A DNA stretch of 64,000 bases from Capnocytophaga granulosa ATCC 51502 (GCF_000411115.1 NZ_KE150253.1:1-64000), one strand, 5' to 3'. Shown: positions 35,921 to 45,501, counted from the first letter of the stretch. The notes: generated by a model not told the origin, from the letters alone. Numbers and translations are program-made.

Positions 35921-36142
35921 ATGCTAAAACTTATCACCTATCCCTTTGTCCTTTTAGTGCGTTTTTATCAGATAGCCATCTCTCCCTTGAAGCCTCCTAC
36001 TTGTCGCTTTACCCCCACATGTTCTTCCTATGCATTGGAAGCACTTAAGCGATATGGGCTCTTCAAGGGAGGGATGCTCGCTATAAGGCGTATTATGCGT
36101 TGCCATCCTTGGGGAGGGAGTGGCTACGATCCAGTGCCTTAA
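35921..36142 (+). CDS. yidD: Membrane protein insertion efficiency factor YidD
   Basis: 73 aa with the full YidD signature: [30 protein letters not shown] and [12 protein letters not shown]. An amphipathic helix and conserved Cys residues place it at the inner membrane, where it assists YidC. Its last 50 bp overlap, tail to tail, the coding end of the dehydrogenase gene on the other strand. Confidence 0.94.
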   Translation: MLKLITYPFVLLVRFYQIAISPLKPPTCRFTPTCSSYALEALKRYGLFKGGMLAIRRIMRCHPWGGSGYDPVP

Positions 36143-37058
36143 TCTTATCTACAATCACCTGTGCCAAGAGCGTCTTGCTCTCTATCGTCCAGCCTGCTAT
36201 ATGGGGAGTAAGGATTACATTGTCCGCTTCCAACAGATAGGTGAAATCCGCTGGCAACTCTCCCTTGAAGAAATTTTCAAAGGACGATTGTTCGTACTCC
36301 AGCACATCCAAACCAGCTCCTAGCACCTTTCTCTCTTGTAGTGCCTTGACGAGATCGGCTGTACAGACACTCTTTCCTCTGGCGGTATTAATCAGCCAAA
36401 ACGGTTTAGCAAAGGCTGCTATAAAAGCCTCATCCACCATCTTCAGGGTCAGTGGTGTCTCTGGAGTGTGTAGGCTGACCACATCCACCTCTTTTTGGAA
36501 GACCTCCAGCGGCACTTGGGTAGCACAAGCATCACCCACTCCTTCTTTGATGTCATAGCAAAGTACCCTACAGTCAAAGCCGCGTAACTTCTTAGCAAAG
36601 GACTTGCCCATATTGCCATAGCCTATGATGCCTACGGTAAGGGAATCGAGTTCTACTCCTCGGTTTTCTTCCCTTAGCCAAAGCCCTCGGGCAATCTCTC
36701 TATCTGCCTTCTTGAGCTTATTGAGCAAAGCCAAGAGCAAAGCCAAAGTATGGTTGCCCACGGCATTGCGGTTACCTTCGGGAGAGGAGATAAGAGCTAT
36801 ACCCCGCTGCTCGGCATACTCGGTATCAATGTTTTCCATACCAGCTCCCACACGAGCAATAAACTTCAGCCGTGTAGCCTTATCTATAAAGTCCTTATCA
36901 ATACGAAAGCGGCTACGAATTACAATGCCGTCATAGGCAGCGATTTTCGCCTCTATCTCTGCCTTACTGCTGGTGTAGTCTATATCATTTTCAAACCCTG
37001 CTTCAGTAAGCTGCTGAAGCATAAGGGGGTGATTACTGTCAATGTGTAATATTTTCAT
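36093..37058 (-). CDS. D-2-hydroxyacid dehydrogenase (phosphoglycerate dehydrogenase-like)
   Basis: 321 aa. Substrate domain plus Rossmann fold with [17 protein letters not shown] (GxGxxG variant) at ~140; catalytic Arg in NTARGKSV, Glu in LDVLEYE and His in LTPHIAGWT. No C-terminal ACT domain, so probably the short PGDH type (serA-like, serine synthesis), but other 2-ketoacid substrates are possible. Its 3' end overlaps yidD convergently by 50 bp, which is rare in this otherwise loosely packed region. A second member of the family is at 58098. Confidence 0.85.
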   Translation of the reverse strand: MKILHIDSNHPLMLQQLTEAGFENDIDYTSSKAEIEAKIAAYDGIVIRSRFRIDKDFIDKATRLKFIARVGAGMENIDTEYAEQRGIALISSPEGNRNAVGNHTLALLLALLNKLKKADREIARGLWLREENRGVELDSLTVGIIGYGNMGKSFAKKLRGFDCRVLCYDIKEGVGDACATQVPLEVFQKEVDVVSLHTPETPLTLKMVDEAFIAAFAKPFWLINTARGKSVCTADLVKALQERKVLGAGLDVLEYEQSSFENFFKGELPADFTYLLEADNVILTPHIAGWTIESKTLLAQVIVDKIKALDRSHSLPKDGNA

Positions 37059-37109
37059 GAATTAGGGAATTAGGATTTTAGAATTATAGGGTTATAGTTA
37101 ATGAATAGT

Positions 37110-37243
37110 GATTCATCTACTGAGGGTGTTAGTCACTCATCACTTGTCGTTAGTCGCTCGTCACTCGTCACTCGTCACTTGTCATTAGTCACTCGTCACT
37201 TGTCACTTGTCACTTGTCACTCGTCGTTAGTCACTTGTCACTA
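37110..37243. repeat. Longest heptad repeat array
   Basis: About 16 tandem 7-bp units (CGTCACT, TGTCACT, AGTCACT and variants) from roughly 37128 to 37243, running into the thyA stop codon. No conserved spacer pattern. Confidence 0.8.
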
Positions 37244-38065
37244 TACTGAGACTTTCCCCTTTATCGTAGGATAGGGATCATAGCCCTCAAGGGTGAAATC
37301 GGGGTAGTCAAAGGCGAAGAGATCTTTGACCGCTTTGTTGAGCTTCATAGTGGGCAGCGGGCGTGGTTCCCGACTGAGCTGCAATTCCACTTGCTCTAGA
37401 TGGTTTTTATAGATGTGTAGGTCTCCAAAGGAATGTACAAACTCACCTACTTGCAACCCCGTAACATGTGCCATCATCTGGGTGAGTAGGGCATAGGAAG
37501 CAATATTGAAAGGCACCCCTAAGAAGGCATCGGCACTGCGCTGGTAGAGTTGACAGGAGAGGCGGCCATCCATGACATAGAATTGGAACAAGGCATGACA
37601 AGGAGGCAGTGCAGCCTTGTTATGCGCCACATTCTCGGCAAAGGACACCGAGGGGTCGGGCATCACCGAGGGGTTCCAAGCTGAAACTACCATACGGCGG
37701 CTATCGGGATTGGTCTTGAGGGTGTGGAGCACTTCTGCAATCTGGTCTATTCCCTCTCCGTTCCAGTTGCGCCATTGTGCCCCATATACAGGGCCAAGGT
37801 CGCCCAGCTCATCTGCCCATTCGTTCCAGATACGTACCCCATGCTCGGTGAGGTAATGGATATTGGTATCTCCCCGAAGGAACCATAACAGCTCATAGAT
37901 CACCGACTTGAGGTGTATCTTCTTAGTAGTAAGCAAGGGAAATCCCTCTTGAAGGTTATGGCGGAGCTGGTAACCAAACACACTGATGGTACCTGTCCCC
38001 GTACGGTCTTCCTTGCTATGTCCGTGGGTAAGTATGTGATTGAGAAGGTCTTTGTAGGCTTGCAT
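37241..38065 (-). CDS. thyA: Thymidylate synthase
   Basis: 274 aa. Folate-binding Arg region ([18 protein letters not shown]), catalytic Cys in [12 protein letters not shown] at ~155, [20 protein letters not shown] and [15 protein letters not shown]. Methylates dUMP to dTMP. The common partner folA is not next to it here; downstream is a heptad array and upstream a GH2 gene. Confidence 0.96.
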   Translation of the reverse strand: MQAYKDLLNHILTHGHSKEDRTGTGTISVFGYQLRHNLQEGFPLLTTKKIHLKSVIYELLWFLRGDTNIHYLTEHGVRIWNEWADELGDLGPVYGAQWRNWNGEGIDQIAEVLHTLKTNPDSRRMVVSAWNPSVMPDPSVSFAENVAHNKAALPPCHALFQFYVMDGRLSCQLYQRSADAFLGVPFNIASYALLTQMMAHVTGLQVGEFVHSFGDLHIYKNHLEQVELQLSREPRPLPTMKLNKAVKDLFAFDYPDFTLEGYDPYPTIKGKVSV

Positions 38066-38085
38066 TATTGAATCGTTTGGGAGGG

Positions 38086-38115
38086 CAAAAATACGAAAAT
38101 AATGATTAATGACAA
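38086..38115 (-). promoter_or_regulatory. thyA promoter
   Basis: Minus strand: TTG (38115-38113), 19-bp spacer, TATTTTTG (38093-38086), 20 bp before the thyA ATG. Confidence 0.65.
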
Positions 38116-38190
38116 GGCAGTGATTAGTTTTTAGTTTCTAATAGGTAGAAACTAAAAACTAATCACTAACTGCTGAAAATGATCTATTAC

Positions 38191-40662
38191 CTACTGACCA
38201 CTCACCACTATCGTTGTCTCTCCTTTTAGTTTCTTGCTGTTGGCTTTCAGACTTATTTTTCCTGCTTTCTCAGCGGCCTGAACTATGACAACCAATTTTC
38301 CGTTGAACAGATGCATTTTAGGCAAATGGAAAAGATCAATACAAGTGGCATCTCCATTGGCAGCAGCACGATAGGTGCCCGCCCCTTTTACTGTAAATTC
38401 CACCAGTTCGTTTACATTGGGGCATACATTACCTTTTTCGTCTATCGCTTCTACAGTAACAAAGCAAAGGTCTTTCCCATCAGCCTTGATTGTAGAACGA
38501 TCAGGCGTTAGGCGGAGGGCATAAGGAGTGCCTGCGGTTTGGAGCTGTCTTTCGGCAACAGCTTTGCCTTTTTCATCATAAGCAACTACTTTTACAACAC
38601 CAGGTTCATACTTGGTGTCCATCCACATTAGGCGGTAGCGTTTTTGGCGTTCAAGGTCTGTAGGATTACCTTTTCCTTCATCTTTGGCTAACTTGATGCT
38701 GAGATCTTTGCTGCGTTTTCCTTGGCTTTTTCCATTGATAAAAAGCTCCGCTGTAGGATAGTTGGTATAAACGAAAATAGGAGTTGTCTTTCCTTCACGT
38801 CCTTCCCAATTCCAGTGAGGAAGGATATGAAGCGTTTCTGCTTCTTTGTTCCAGTGAGAACGATAGAGGTAAAAGCGATCTTTAGGAAGTCCTGCCAAGT
38901 CTACCGCTCCAAAATAAGAACTATGAGACGGCCATTCTTCATAGTATGGAGTGGGTTCTCCCAGATAATCAAAGCCTGTCCAAATAAATTCTCCTATAGT
39001 ATAAGGTAGGTCTTCTTGGTGAATCCAATCATCTTCAGGAAGGTTTGACCAATCGCAATGTTCTACATCATAGGACGATGATTGCATGTCTGGATATTTG
39101 GCCATAGACTTTCTCTCTATAGGAAACTTATACACGCCTCGTGAGCTGAGTGTAGAAGCGGTCTCACTACCGAGTAACAAGCGTTGTGGGAGCTTGCCAT
39201 AGGCCTCTTGATATTTGAAAGGGCGATAGTTAAAACCAACTAGATGCATGGTCGCAGCCATATTGTTTCGCAAAACATCATCAGGCCTATCCATACCATT
39301 GCTTATAGGGCGTGTAGGGTCTAATGCTCGTACTATGTTTTGCAAGTAATAGGCTGCTTGTGAGCCATTCTCTACGCTTTGTTCTTCTACTTCGTTACCA
39401 ATGAACCACATCAGTACACTGGGGTTGTTGCGGTAATGCTTGACAAGGTTTGTGAGGTCTTTGGCAGCCCAATCCTTGAAGTAGAGGTGATAGCCGTTAT
39501 CTACCTTGGGTATAGCCCATTCGTCAAAGCTCTCAACAGCCAGTAACATACCCATCTCATCGGCAGCTCGTACATACTCAGGGGCAGGCATGTTATGGGA
39601 GGTACGGATGGTATTGGCGCCCATATCTTGCATAATACGTATCTGTCGGCGGATAGCGGCTTCATTCACAGCACCTCCTAAGGCTCCTAAGTCATGATGC
39701 ATACACACCCCTTGGATCTTGATCTTTCGGCCGTTGAGGTATAGGCCATCGTTGGGTTTTAGCTCTATAGAACGAATGCCAAAGGTTGTACTCATCTCAT
39801 CTTTTACTACTCCATTTTCATAGAGTTTAGTAACAGCCTTGTAGAGATATGGTTTTCCTATATCCCACAGCGTAGGATGGTTGATATAGAGTTCGTTAGA
39901 AAGTACATCGCCAGTATATTGGGTGCTTTGGATAGTGTGAGTCGTTAGCTTCTCTCCCTTGGCGTTGAAAATAGTGGTTTCCACTGAAATATTGGCCTTG
40001 TTATCGGTTACAAATTCAGTATTTACCAAGACTTTAGCAAAATCTTTTTCTATGATAGGGGTTGTAAGCTGTATTCCCCAAATAGGTATATAAGTTTTGT
40101 TCTTGGTGATAATATGTACATGGCGGTATAGGCCTGCACCGGGATACCAGCGTGAGGCTTCAGGGAGGTTATTTAATCGTACGGCGAGTGTATTTCCTTG
40201 AGCCTTTACAAAGGGGCTGATATTGAGAAAGAAAGTATTGTAACCATTATGCCATAGCCCTGCCTTGTGTCCATTTACATATACTTCAGGATTACTCATA
40301 GCTCCGTCAAACTGTATAAATACCTGCTTGTCGGCCGTCAATTCAGGCACATCAAATTCAGTACGATACCAGCCTACTCCCACGAAGGGCAATCCTCCTG
40401 TTCGCCCTGTATGTTCAATGGCTGATTTCTGTCCGTCTTGCTTGATAGCAATACGCTGAAGGTCATTCTCCCTATCGAAAGGGCCATAGATAGCCCAATC
40501 ATGCGGCAAGGTTACCTTCTGCCACTTGCTATCATTATAGTCTGCTTGCGAAAATTCAGGCTGGTCTTCACGTGTGAATTTCCACCCCTTTTCTAAGGTC
40601 TGTTGTTGCGCCCAGCTCATAGTGGTAAGTGCTAACAATAATAGAAGATTAATTTTTCTCAT
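38191..40662 (-). CDS. Glycoside hydrolase family 2, probable beta-galactosidase
   Basis: 823 aa with a signal peptide (LLLLALTTMSWAQ). GH2 layout: sugar-binding domain (PHDWAIYGPFDRE), immunoglobulin-like domain, then the TIM barrel with acid/base Glu in LMWFIGNEVEEQ (~420) and nucleophile Glu in YTIGEFIWTGFDYLGEPTPY (~557). A DUF4982-type and a C-terminal Ig-like domain follow. Secreted to periplasm or surface; probably trims beta-linked galactose from host glycans. No SusCD pair or other glycosidases next to it. Confidence 0.92.
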   Translation of the reverse strand: MRKINLLLLLALTTMSWAQQQTLEKGWKFTREDQPEFSQADYNDSKWQKVTLPHDWAIYGPFDRENDLQRIAIKQDGQKSAIEHTGRTGGLPFVGVGWYRTEFDVPELTADKQVFIQFDGAMSNPEVYVNGHKAGLWHNGYNTFFLNISPFVKAQGNTLAVRLNNLPEASRWYPGAGLYRHVHIITKNKTYIPIWGIQLTTPIIEKDFAKVLVNTEFVTDNKANISVETTIFNAKGEKLTTHTIQSTQYTGDVLSNELYINHPTLWDIGKPYLYKAVTKLYENGVVKDEMSTTFGIRSIELKPNDGLYLNGRKIKIQGVCMHHDLGALGGAVNEAAIRRQIRIMQDMGANTIRTSHNMPAPEYVRAADEMGMLLAVESFDEWAIPKVDNGYHLYFKDWAAKDLTNLVKHYRNNPSVLMWFIGNEVEEQSVENGSQAAYYLQNIVRALDPTRPISNGMDRPDDVLRNNMAATMHLVGFNYRPFKYQEAYGKLPQRLLLGSETASTLSSRGVYKFPIERKSMAKYPDMQSSSYDVEHCDWSNLPEDDWIHQEDLPYTIGEFIWTGFDYLGEPTPYYEEWPSHSSYFGAVDLAGLPKDRFYLYRSHWNKEAETLHILPHWNWEGREGKTTPIFVYTNYPTAELFINGKSQGKRSKDLSIKLAKDEGKGNPTDLERQKRYRLMWMDTKYEPGVVKVVAYDEKGKAVAERQLQTAGTPYALRLTPDRSTIKADGKDLCFVTVEAIDEKGNVCPNVNELVEFTVKGAGTYRAAANGDATCIDLFHLPKMHLFNGKLVVIVQAAEKAGKISLKANSKKLKGETTIVVSGQ

Positions 40663-40834
40663 ACGAATGTGTTTTTAAGAACTGTTGCCGATTATTAGGC
40701 TCAGGCGCTACAAAATTAATAAAAAAAGAGGAAATAACAAAGTTAATTCTTAGTTTTTAGTCATCAGAGACTAACCACTAATCACTAACCACTAAATTAA
40801 CAATTGACAATTAACAATTAACAATTAAATTTTG

Positions 40835-40842
40835 TACTTTTG
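40835..40842 (+). promoter_or_regulatory. Minus-7 box of bioB
   Basis: TACTTTTG, 28 bp before the bioB ATG. The upstream region is the repeat AATTAACAATTAACAATTAA and offers no clean TTTG. Confidence 0.55.
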
Positions 40843-40870
40843 CCCCTTGTAATATTTCATTAGAAAGACC

Positions 40871-41932
40871 ATGAACGAAATACGACATAACTGGACTGCT
40901 GAGGAGATTATCGCAATCTATAACAGGCCTTTGATGGACTTGCTCTATGAGGCCGCCACTGTGCATCGCAAGTACCACGACCCTAATACCGTGCAGGTTT
41001 CTACCTTGCTTTCGGTCAAGACAGGGGGCTGCTCGGAGGACTGTTGTTACTGCTCACAGTCGGCACGCTACCATACCGAGGTAGAGATAGAACCCATGAT
41101 GAGCCTCTCCCAAGTGAAGGCACAGGCCTTGCGTGCCAAAGCCTCTGGAAGTTCACGTGTGTGCATGGGGGCAGCTTGGCGCAATGTCAAGGACGGCCCT
41201 GAGTTCGAACAGGTATTGGAAATGGTACGCACTATTAACAAATTGGATATGGAGGTGTGCTGTACGCTGGGTATGCTTACCGAAAATCAGGCCAAACGCC
41301 TCTCTGAAGCAGGACTCTATGCCTATAACCATAACTTGGATACTTCCGAGGATTATTATCAGGAAATTGTAACAACTCGTAGCTACGAAGACCGTCTCAA
41401 GACTATAGAAAATATACGTAAGACAAGTATCACTGTATGTAGTGGCGGAATTATCGGTATGGGTGAGGCCTTGGAGGACAGGGCTAAGATGCTCGTGGCA
41501 CTCTCTACCCTTGACCCACAACCTGAGTCCGTGCCTATCAATGCGCTAGTACCTATCGAGGGTACACCTCTTGAAGAGCTACCTCCAGTGGATATCTGGG
41601 AAATGGTGCGTATGATCGCCACTGCCCGTATCGTAATGCCTCAGTCTCAGGTACGCCTTTCGGCAGGACGTATGAATATGTCCCGCGAAGGACAAGCCTT
41701 GTGCTTCTTTGCGGGGGCTAACTCTATCTTTGCGGGGGACAAACTGCTGACCACTCCTAACCCCGATATCAAGGAGGATATGCACATGCTAGAAGTCTTA
41801 GGTATGCGTACCCAAAAGCCTTTTGAGAAACACCCGCAACCTACTACAGTGGAGGCAGCAGACTCCAAAATACCTGCTTTGGGTGAAAAACCTAAGTGGT
41901 CAAGACCCCAGAAAGTGAAAAGCGAACAATAA
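40871..41932 (+). CDS. bioB: Biotin synthase
   Basis: 353 aa. Radical-SAM cluster motif in KTGGCSEDCCYCSQSARYHT; second-cluster residues are in VCMGAAWRN, EVCCTLGML and VRLSAGRMNMS; YNHNLDTSEDYY is also conserved. Inserts sulfur into dethiobiotin. Stands alone; no other bio genes are in the window. The end of the frame (KVKSEQ) enters GTGAAAA-type heptads. Confidence 0.96.
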   Translation: MNEIRHNWTAEEIIAIYNRPLMDLLYEAATVHRKYHDPNTVQVSTLLSVKTGGCSEDCCYCSQSARYHTEVEIEPMMSLSQVKAQALRAKASGSSRVCMGAAWRNVKDGPEFEQVLEMVRTINKLDMEVCCTLGMLTENQAKRLSEAGLYAYNHNLDTSEDYYQEIVTTRSYEDRLKTIENIRKTSITVCSGGIIGMGEALEDRAKMLVALSTLDPQPESVPINALVPIEGTPLEELPPVDIWEMVRMIATARIVMPQSQVRLSAGRMNMSREGQALCFFAGANSIFAGDKLLTTPNPDIKEDMHMLEVLGMRTQKPFEKHPQPTTVEAADSKIPALGEKPKWSRPQKVKSEQ

Positions 41933-41946
41933 AAAGTGAATAGTTA

Positions 41947-41992
41947 AAAGAGAAGAGTGAATAGTTGTTTTTCACGCTTCTCTTTTTGTTTT
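41947..41992. terminator. Bidirectional terminator made of heptad-like repeats
   Basis: AAAAGAGAAG-AGTGAA and TTCAC-GCTTCTCTTTT pair around a short loop, with T-runs following. It lies between convergent bioB and the 42011 gene; the stem arms themselves are GTGAAGA-type repeat units. Confidence 0.7.
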
Positions 41993-42010
41993 TCATTTAA
42001 TTGTCTTCAC

Positions 42011-42520
42011 TTATATAAAGTTTGCTACCTCGCTCACTACGTGGGCGGTAGCATGGGTAGAAGGGGAAGGCTTGTCGGTAAATTCAGCAATGATGGCCTC
42101 ACGTAGTTTTTGAGCATCACCAATGGCCTCATCAGTAGCGATGCGATGGATAATCTGTAGGGTCGTGTTCTTACTGATAAGAATCACATTCCACAGGTTG
42201 CCACTTACGTAGATTTGCTGCGTGATGTTATGCTCATACTCGGCATTGATATGCTCAATGAGCAACAGTTCGTAAGCCATTTTGTCCTGAGAAGTAGGGG
42301 CGATTCGCAAGGCAAGCTTCTGAGGGCTGGTACGATCAAGCAGTAAGGTTAGGCGCTCATAAGCCTGTAGGCGCAAGGGAAGTGCCTCTTTTCTCAGGTC
42401 TTTTTGAAGAAGCCATTGCCTAGTGCTAGCCTCATTCTTAAAATGCTGTTGAAACAACAAGTAAGCTATCACGGCCACTATGACCGATGGTAAGCAGTAA
42501 GAGAGAATTTGTAATAACAT
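42011..42520 (-). CDS. Conserved membrane-anchored protein (DUF7935-like)
   Basis: 169 aa. One N-terminal transmembrane helix (YCLPSVIVAVIAYLLFQ), then an alpha-helical domain: QKDLRKEALPLRLQAYERLT, LLLDRTSP, LLIEHINAEYEHNITQQIYV. This pattern is common in Flavobacteria and Bacteroidetes with no known function. The DUF number is from memory and tentative. Confidence 0.7.
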   Translation of the reverse strand: MLLQILSYCLPSVIVAVIAYLLFQQHFKNEASTRQWLLQKDLRKEALPLRLQAYERLTLLLDRTSPQKLALRIAPTSQDKMAYELLLIEHINAEYEHNITQQIYVSGNLWNVILISKNTTLQIIHRIATDEAIGDAQKLREAIIAEFTDKPSPSTHATAHVVSEVANFI

Positions 42521-42668
42521 TTTTTATAATAGGGTTTTAGGGGTTTAGCATGAAAGGATTATAGCTCCTTTAATAACATTTTCTTAGGTTAAGCACGAGC
42601 AACAAGCTTACACCAAAGATGATGTATTAGTCACTAGTCACTAATCACTAGTCATTGGTCATTACTCA

Positions 42669-43547
42669 CTAATTCGTGTATCCGAATCGTCTGAGCTGTT
42701 TCAGATCGGAGCGCCAGTTTTTATTGACTTTGACATAGAGTTCCAAGTGGATTTGCTTACCAAAGAATTTCTCCAAATCATAGCGGGCTTGTATCCCTAC
42801 CTTTTTGAGGGCTTCGCCACGGTGACCTATGATGATACCCTTTTGGCTCTCACGCTCAACCATGATGATGCTACGAATGCGAATGATCTCTTCCGTCTCA
42901 CTGAAGGTCTCTGTCTCTACCTCTACTGAATAAGGAACTTCCTTCTTGTAATTGAGCAGGATTTTCTCACGGATAGTTTCATTGACAAAGAAGCGTTCAG
43001 GCTTATCAGTCAGCTGGTCTTTCGGATAGAAGGCAGGGGATTCAGGCAATAACTCCAAAATGCGATGGAAAAGCGGCTCCACATTGAAGTTCTCCAAAGC
43101 AGAAATGGCATAAATCTCTCCCTTGGGCACTTTCTCCTGCCAATAGGCCAAGGCTTCCTTGACGGTAGCCTCATCGGAGCGGTCTATCTTATTGATTAAA
43201 ACAAGTACAGGCACCTTAGCTTGATTGATTTTCTTGAAAAACTCCTCATCCTTGAGATCTTTCTCACCGATCTCTACCATATAGATAAGAATATCAGCGT
43301 CCTCAAAGGCATCTTTGACAAAGTCCATCATGGACGTTTGCAACTGGTAAGCAGGCTTGATGATTCCTGGGGTATCGGAGAAGATTACTTGAAAGTCTTC
43401 CCCGCTGACGATTCCAAAGATACGATGCCGTGTGGTCTGTGCCTTAGAGGTGATAATAGAAAGCCGTTCGCCTACCAAGGCGTTCAGCAAAGTGGATTTC
43501 CCTACATTGGGGTTTCCTATAATATTTACAAATCCTGATTTGTGCAT
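42669..43547 (-). CDS. era: GTPase Era
   Basis: 292 aa. G1 GNPNVGKSTLLNALVG, G2/switch with TTRHRIFG, G3 SDTPGI, G4 LINKIDRSD, and a C-terminal KH domain (IIGHRGEALKKVGIQARYDL). Binds 16S rRNA near its 3' end and helps 30S assembly. Heptad repeats lie just after its stop codon and again upstream of the start. Confidence 0.96.
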   Translation of the reverse strand: MHKSGFVNIIGNPNVGKSTLLNALVGERLSIITSKAQTTRHRIFGIVSGEDFQVIFSDTPGIIKPAYQLQTSMMDFVKDAFEDADILIYMVEIGEKDLKDEEFFKKINQAKVPVLVLINKIDRSDEATVKEALAYWQEKVPKGEIYAISALENFNVEPLFHRILELLPESPAFYPKDQLTDKPERFFVNETIREKILLNYKKEVPYSVEVETETFSETEEIIRIRSIIMVERESQKGIIIGHRGEALKKVGIQARYDLEKFFGKQIHLELYVKVNKNWRSDLKQLRRFGYTN

Positions 43548-43669
43548 TTTTTAGTTGTTAGTTATTAGTGGTTAGTGGTTAGTCTCTTTTGTAGTGAATG
43601 GAGCATTTTCCCTACTTCTTCTACTAATGACATTGCTTTTTCTATTACTAATTCTTTTAGATAATTAAT

Positions 43670-43925
43670 TTAAGTTTCGCAAGTCATTTTTAGGTTATAA
43701 TTAAATTTATAATTAATTAATAATCAATATATTGCAAAATAAACCTCCCCCCTACCCCCTCCGAGAGGGGGAATAAATTCGTTGAAAAAGATAAAAATTG
43801 TCTATCAATCTGAAAAATGTCCTTTCTATAACTCCTTGAAAATCATAAACTATCTCATTCCCCCTTTGGAGGAGGGTAGGGGGAGGTTTTGAATATCAAT
43901 AAGTTACAGAACTTGCGAAACTTAA
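43670..43925. mobile_element. MITE-like element, family 1, copy B
   Basis: 256 bp with the same 14-bp terminal inverted repeats as copy A (TTAAGTTTCGCAAG). Its reverse complement aligns with 28661-28936, sharing TCTGTAA near the end, CCCCCTACC runs, AGTTATAGAA, TTTCAACG, GGGGAGGTTT and ACCTAAAAA. No clear target duplication. Non-coding; it fills most of the era-yaaA gap. Confidence 0.75.
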
Positions 43926-43999
43926 ATCTTTAATATTCTCCATAGTATATTTTTTTATTTTTTAATTGTTATTCTCCCCTAACCCCTAACCCCTAACTA

Positions 44000-44761
44000 C
44001 TACCCCCTCACAAACACCATCTCATTTTCATTAGAGAGATCCTCCGCATACTGATACCCTCCAAGGTGAAAGCCTTTGAGGTCTTCGGGATCGGTGATTT
44101 GCTCTTGGGCAATGTAGCGCGCCATAAGGCCTCGCCCTTGCTTGGTATAGAGAACTATGGTCTTGAGAGTGTCGCCGCGCCAGCTCTTAAAAGCCACATG
44201 TATGACTTTCGCCTTGAGCGCTTGGGTGTCTATCACCTTGAAGTACTCATCGCTGGCCAAGTGCACCAGAGTTTCCCCTTCCTCAAGTTCTTCATTCAGG
44301 GCGTGGGTGATTTTCTTACGCCAAAAATCATACAGGTTAGCCTGTCCTGCTACAGCGAGCTTGATGCCCATCTCCAACCGATAAGGGGCGATAAGGTCTA
44401 AGGGCTTTAGAATACCATAAAGTCCTGAGAGAATACGCAAAGAACCTTGTAGCCTAAACACCTCCTCTTGGCTCAAGGACAAAACATCTAACCCCTCATA
44501 TACATCACCATGATACGTATAGATAGCAGGGCGTGCATTCTTCTGAGTAAAGGGAAGGGAAAGAGCTTGGTGGTATTGCCAGCTAACGTCCGCCAGGCGG
44601 GGCGAAATATCCATCAGCTCCGCTAGTGTGGCAGGGGGTAGCTCCTTTAGCACCTTATATACCTGAAGGATTTCCGATTGGAAAATCGCTTGGCTGGGCA
44701 CTATAGCAGGGTAAGGCGAGTGGCAGTCCATTCGCTTGGCAGGAGAAATAACTATCTTCAC
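44000..44761 (-). CDS. yaaA: Peroxide stress protein YaaA (DUF328/UPF0246)
   Basis: 253 aa, family length. ISPAKRMD at the N-terminus, then ALSLPFTQKNARPAIYTYHG, VYEGLD, ILSGLYGILKPLDLIAPYRLEMG and FRLAQ-type region (FHLGGYQYAE). DNA-binding/peroxide-response protein that limits free iron damage in E. coli. Lies 6 bp from the thioredoxin-like gene upstream; a joint oxidative-stress unit is plausible. Confidence 0.93.
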   Translation of the reverse strand: MKIVISPAKRMDCHSPYPAIVPSQAIFQSEILQVYKVLKELPPATLAELMDISPRLADVSWQYHQALSLPFTQKNARPAIYTYHGDVYEGLDVLSLSQEEVFRLQGSLRILSGLYGILKPLDLIAPYRLEMGIKLAVAGQANLYDFWRKKITHALNEELEEGETLVHLASDEYFKVIDTQALKAKVIHVAFKSWRGDTLKTIVLYTKQGRGLMARYIAQEQITDPEDLKGFHLGGYQYAEDLSNENEMVFVRG

Positions 44762-44767
44762 AGGAGT

Positions 44768-45352
44768 TTATTTAAAAAAGGCTTGCAAGTCGCTTAGAAT
44801 ACTCTGTCCTTTGTCTTGGTTATACCACTTTTGGAGATCTTCTTTGAACTCTGGGGTGAGTTTGCCATGCTCCTTCTTGTAGGCTTCTACCATCTGGGTA
44901 GCTACCTTAGGGCGTGGCCCCCATACATGAAGCACCTCAAGGCTTTGGGCATCGGCTATGATAAGAATAGGGATCGCCTTACCGCCATTGGTCAGATACT
45001 GGTTCATCAGATCAGGGTTCTCATCGCGAAGAACAATCTTAAGGTCAATAAGCGGGTTGCTTTGGGCGATTTTTTCCAGTACGGGAACAATCTGCGCTCC
45101 ATCGGCGCACCATGCCTCGGAAATCACCAGCCATAATTGGCCTTTGGCAATTTGTTTAAAAGGAGCAAGCTGCTCAGGGGTAAACTCCAAGGTGTTATCA
45201 ATGCGTTTCATACGTTGGCGATTGAGTTTGGTAAGAGATACCATGAACTCACTCTGATCCTCGCCTGTTGTTTTTCCTTCTAGGAGAAGACGGTCTATAA
45301 GGTGTTCAAACCCCTCATAGGATATAGCTTTGGGAAGACTATTTTTTATCAT
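44768..45352 (-). CDS. Thioredoxin-family protein without a second active-site Cys
   Basis: 194 aa. Thioredoxin fold around LWLVISEAWCADGAQIVPVL (~residues 75-95) and the cis-Pro region NGGKAIPILIIAD. The active site keeps only one Cys (WCADGAQ), so ordinary dithiol exchange is unlikely; the family (PF14595-like) is common in Bacteroidetes. Cytoplasmic, since there is no signal peptide. Co-transcribed with yaaA from a clear promoter. Confidence 0.87.
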   Translation of the reverse strand: MIKNSLPKAISYEGFEHLIDRLLLEGKTTGEDQSEFMVSLTKLNRQRMKRIDNTLEFTPEQLAPFKQIAKGQLWLVISEAWCADGAQIVPVLEKIAQSNPLIDLKIVLRDENPDLMNQYLTNGGKAIPILIIADAQSLEVLHVWGPRPKVATQMVEAYKKEHGKLTPEFKEDLQKWYNQDKGQSILSDLQAFFK

Positions 45353-45401
45353 GATAGTTTTTATTTTAGCGTACAGTGAATAACAACTGACTATTGAAAG
45401 G

Positions 45402-45432
45402 CAAAAGTACGATATTCTAAGAGAAAAGTCAA
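45402..45432 (-). promoter_or_regulatory. Promoter of the thioredoxin-yaaA unit
   Basis: Minus strand: TTG (45432-45430), 20-bp spacer, TACTTTTG (45409-45402). Confidence 0.7.
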
Positions 45433-45473
45433 GAAAATAATTAGCTAATTTTACCGATTAGCTAATTATTTCG

Positions 45474-45481
45474 TACCTTTG
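45474..45481 (+). promoter_or_regulatory. Minus-7 box of the flippase gene
   Basis: TACCTTTG, 20 bp before the TTG start at 45502; divergent from the thioredoxin-yaaA promoter. Confidence 0.55.
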
Positions 45482-45501
45482 CGCGGTTAAAACAATTTCC
45501 C

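Noticed and set aside
37110..37243. Heptad arrays considered as a CRISPR array
   Set aside because: The period is 7 bp, units are directly adjacent with no unique spacers, and no cas genes are present.
40871..41932. A biotin gene cluster around bioB
   Set aside because: Neighbours are a GH2 enzyme and an unknown membrane protein; no other biotin genes are seen.
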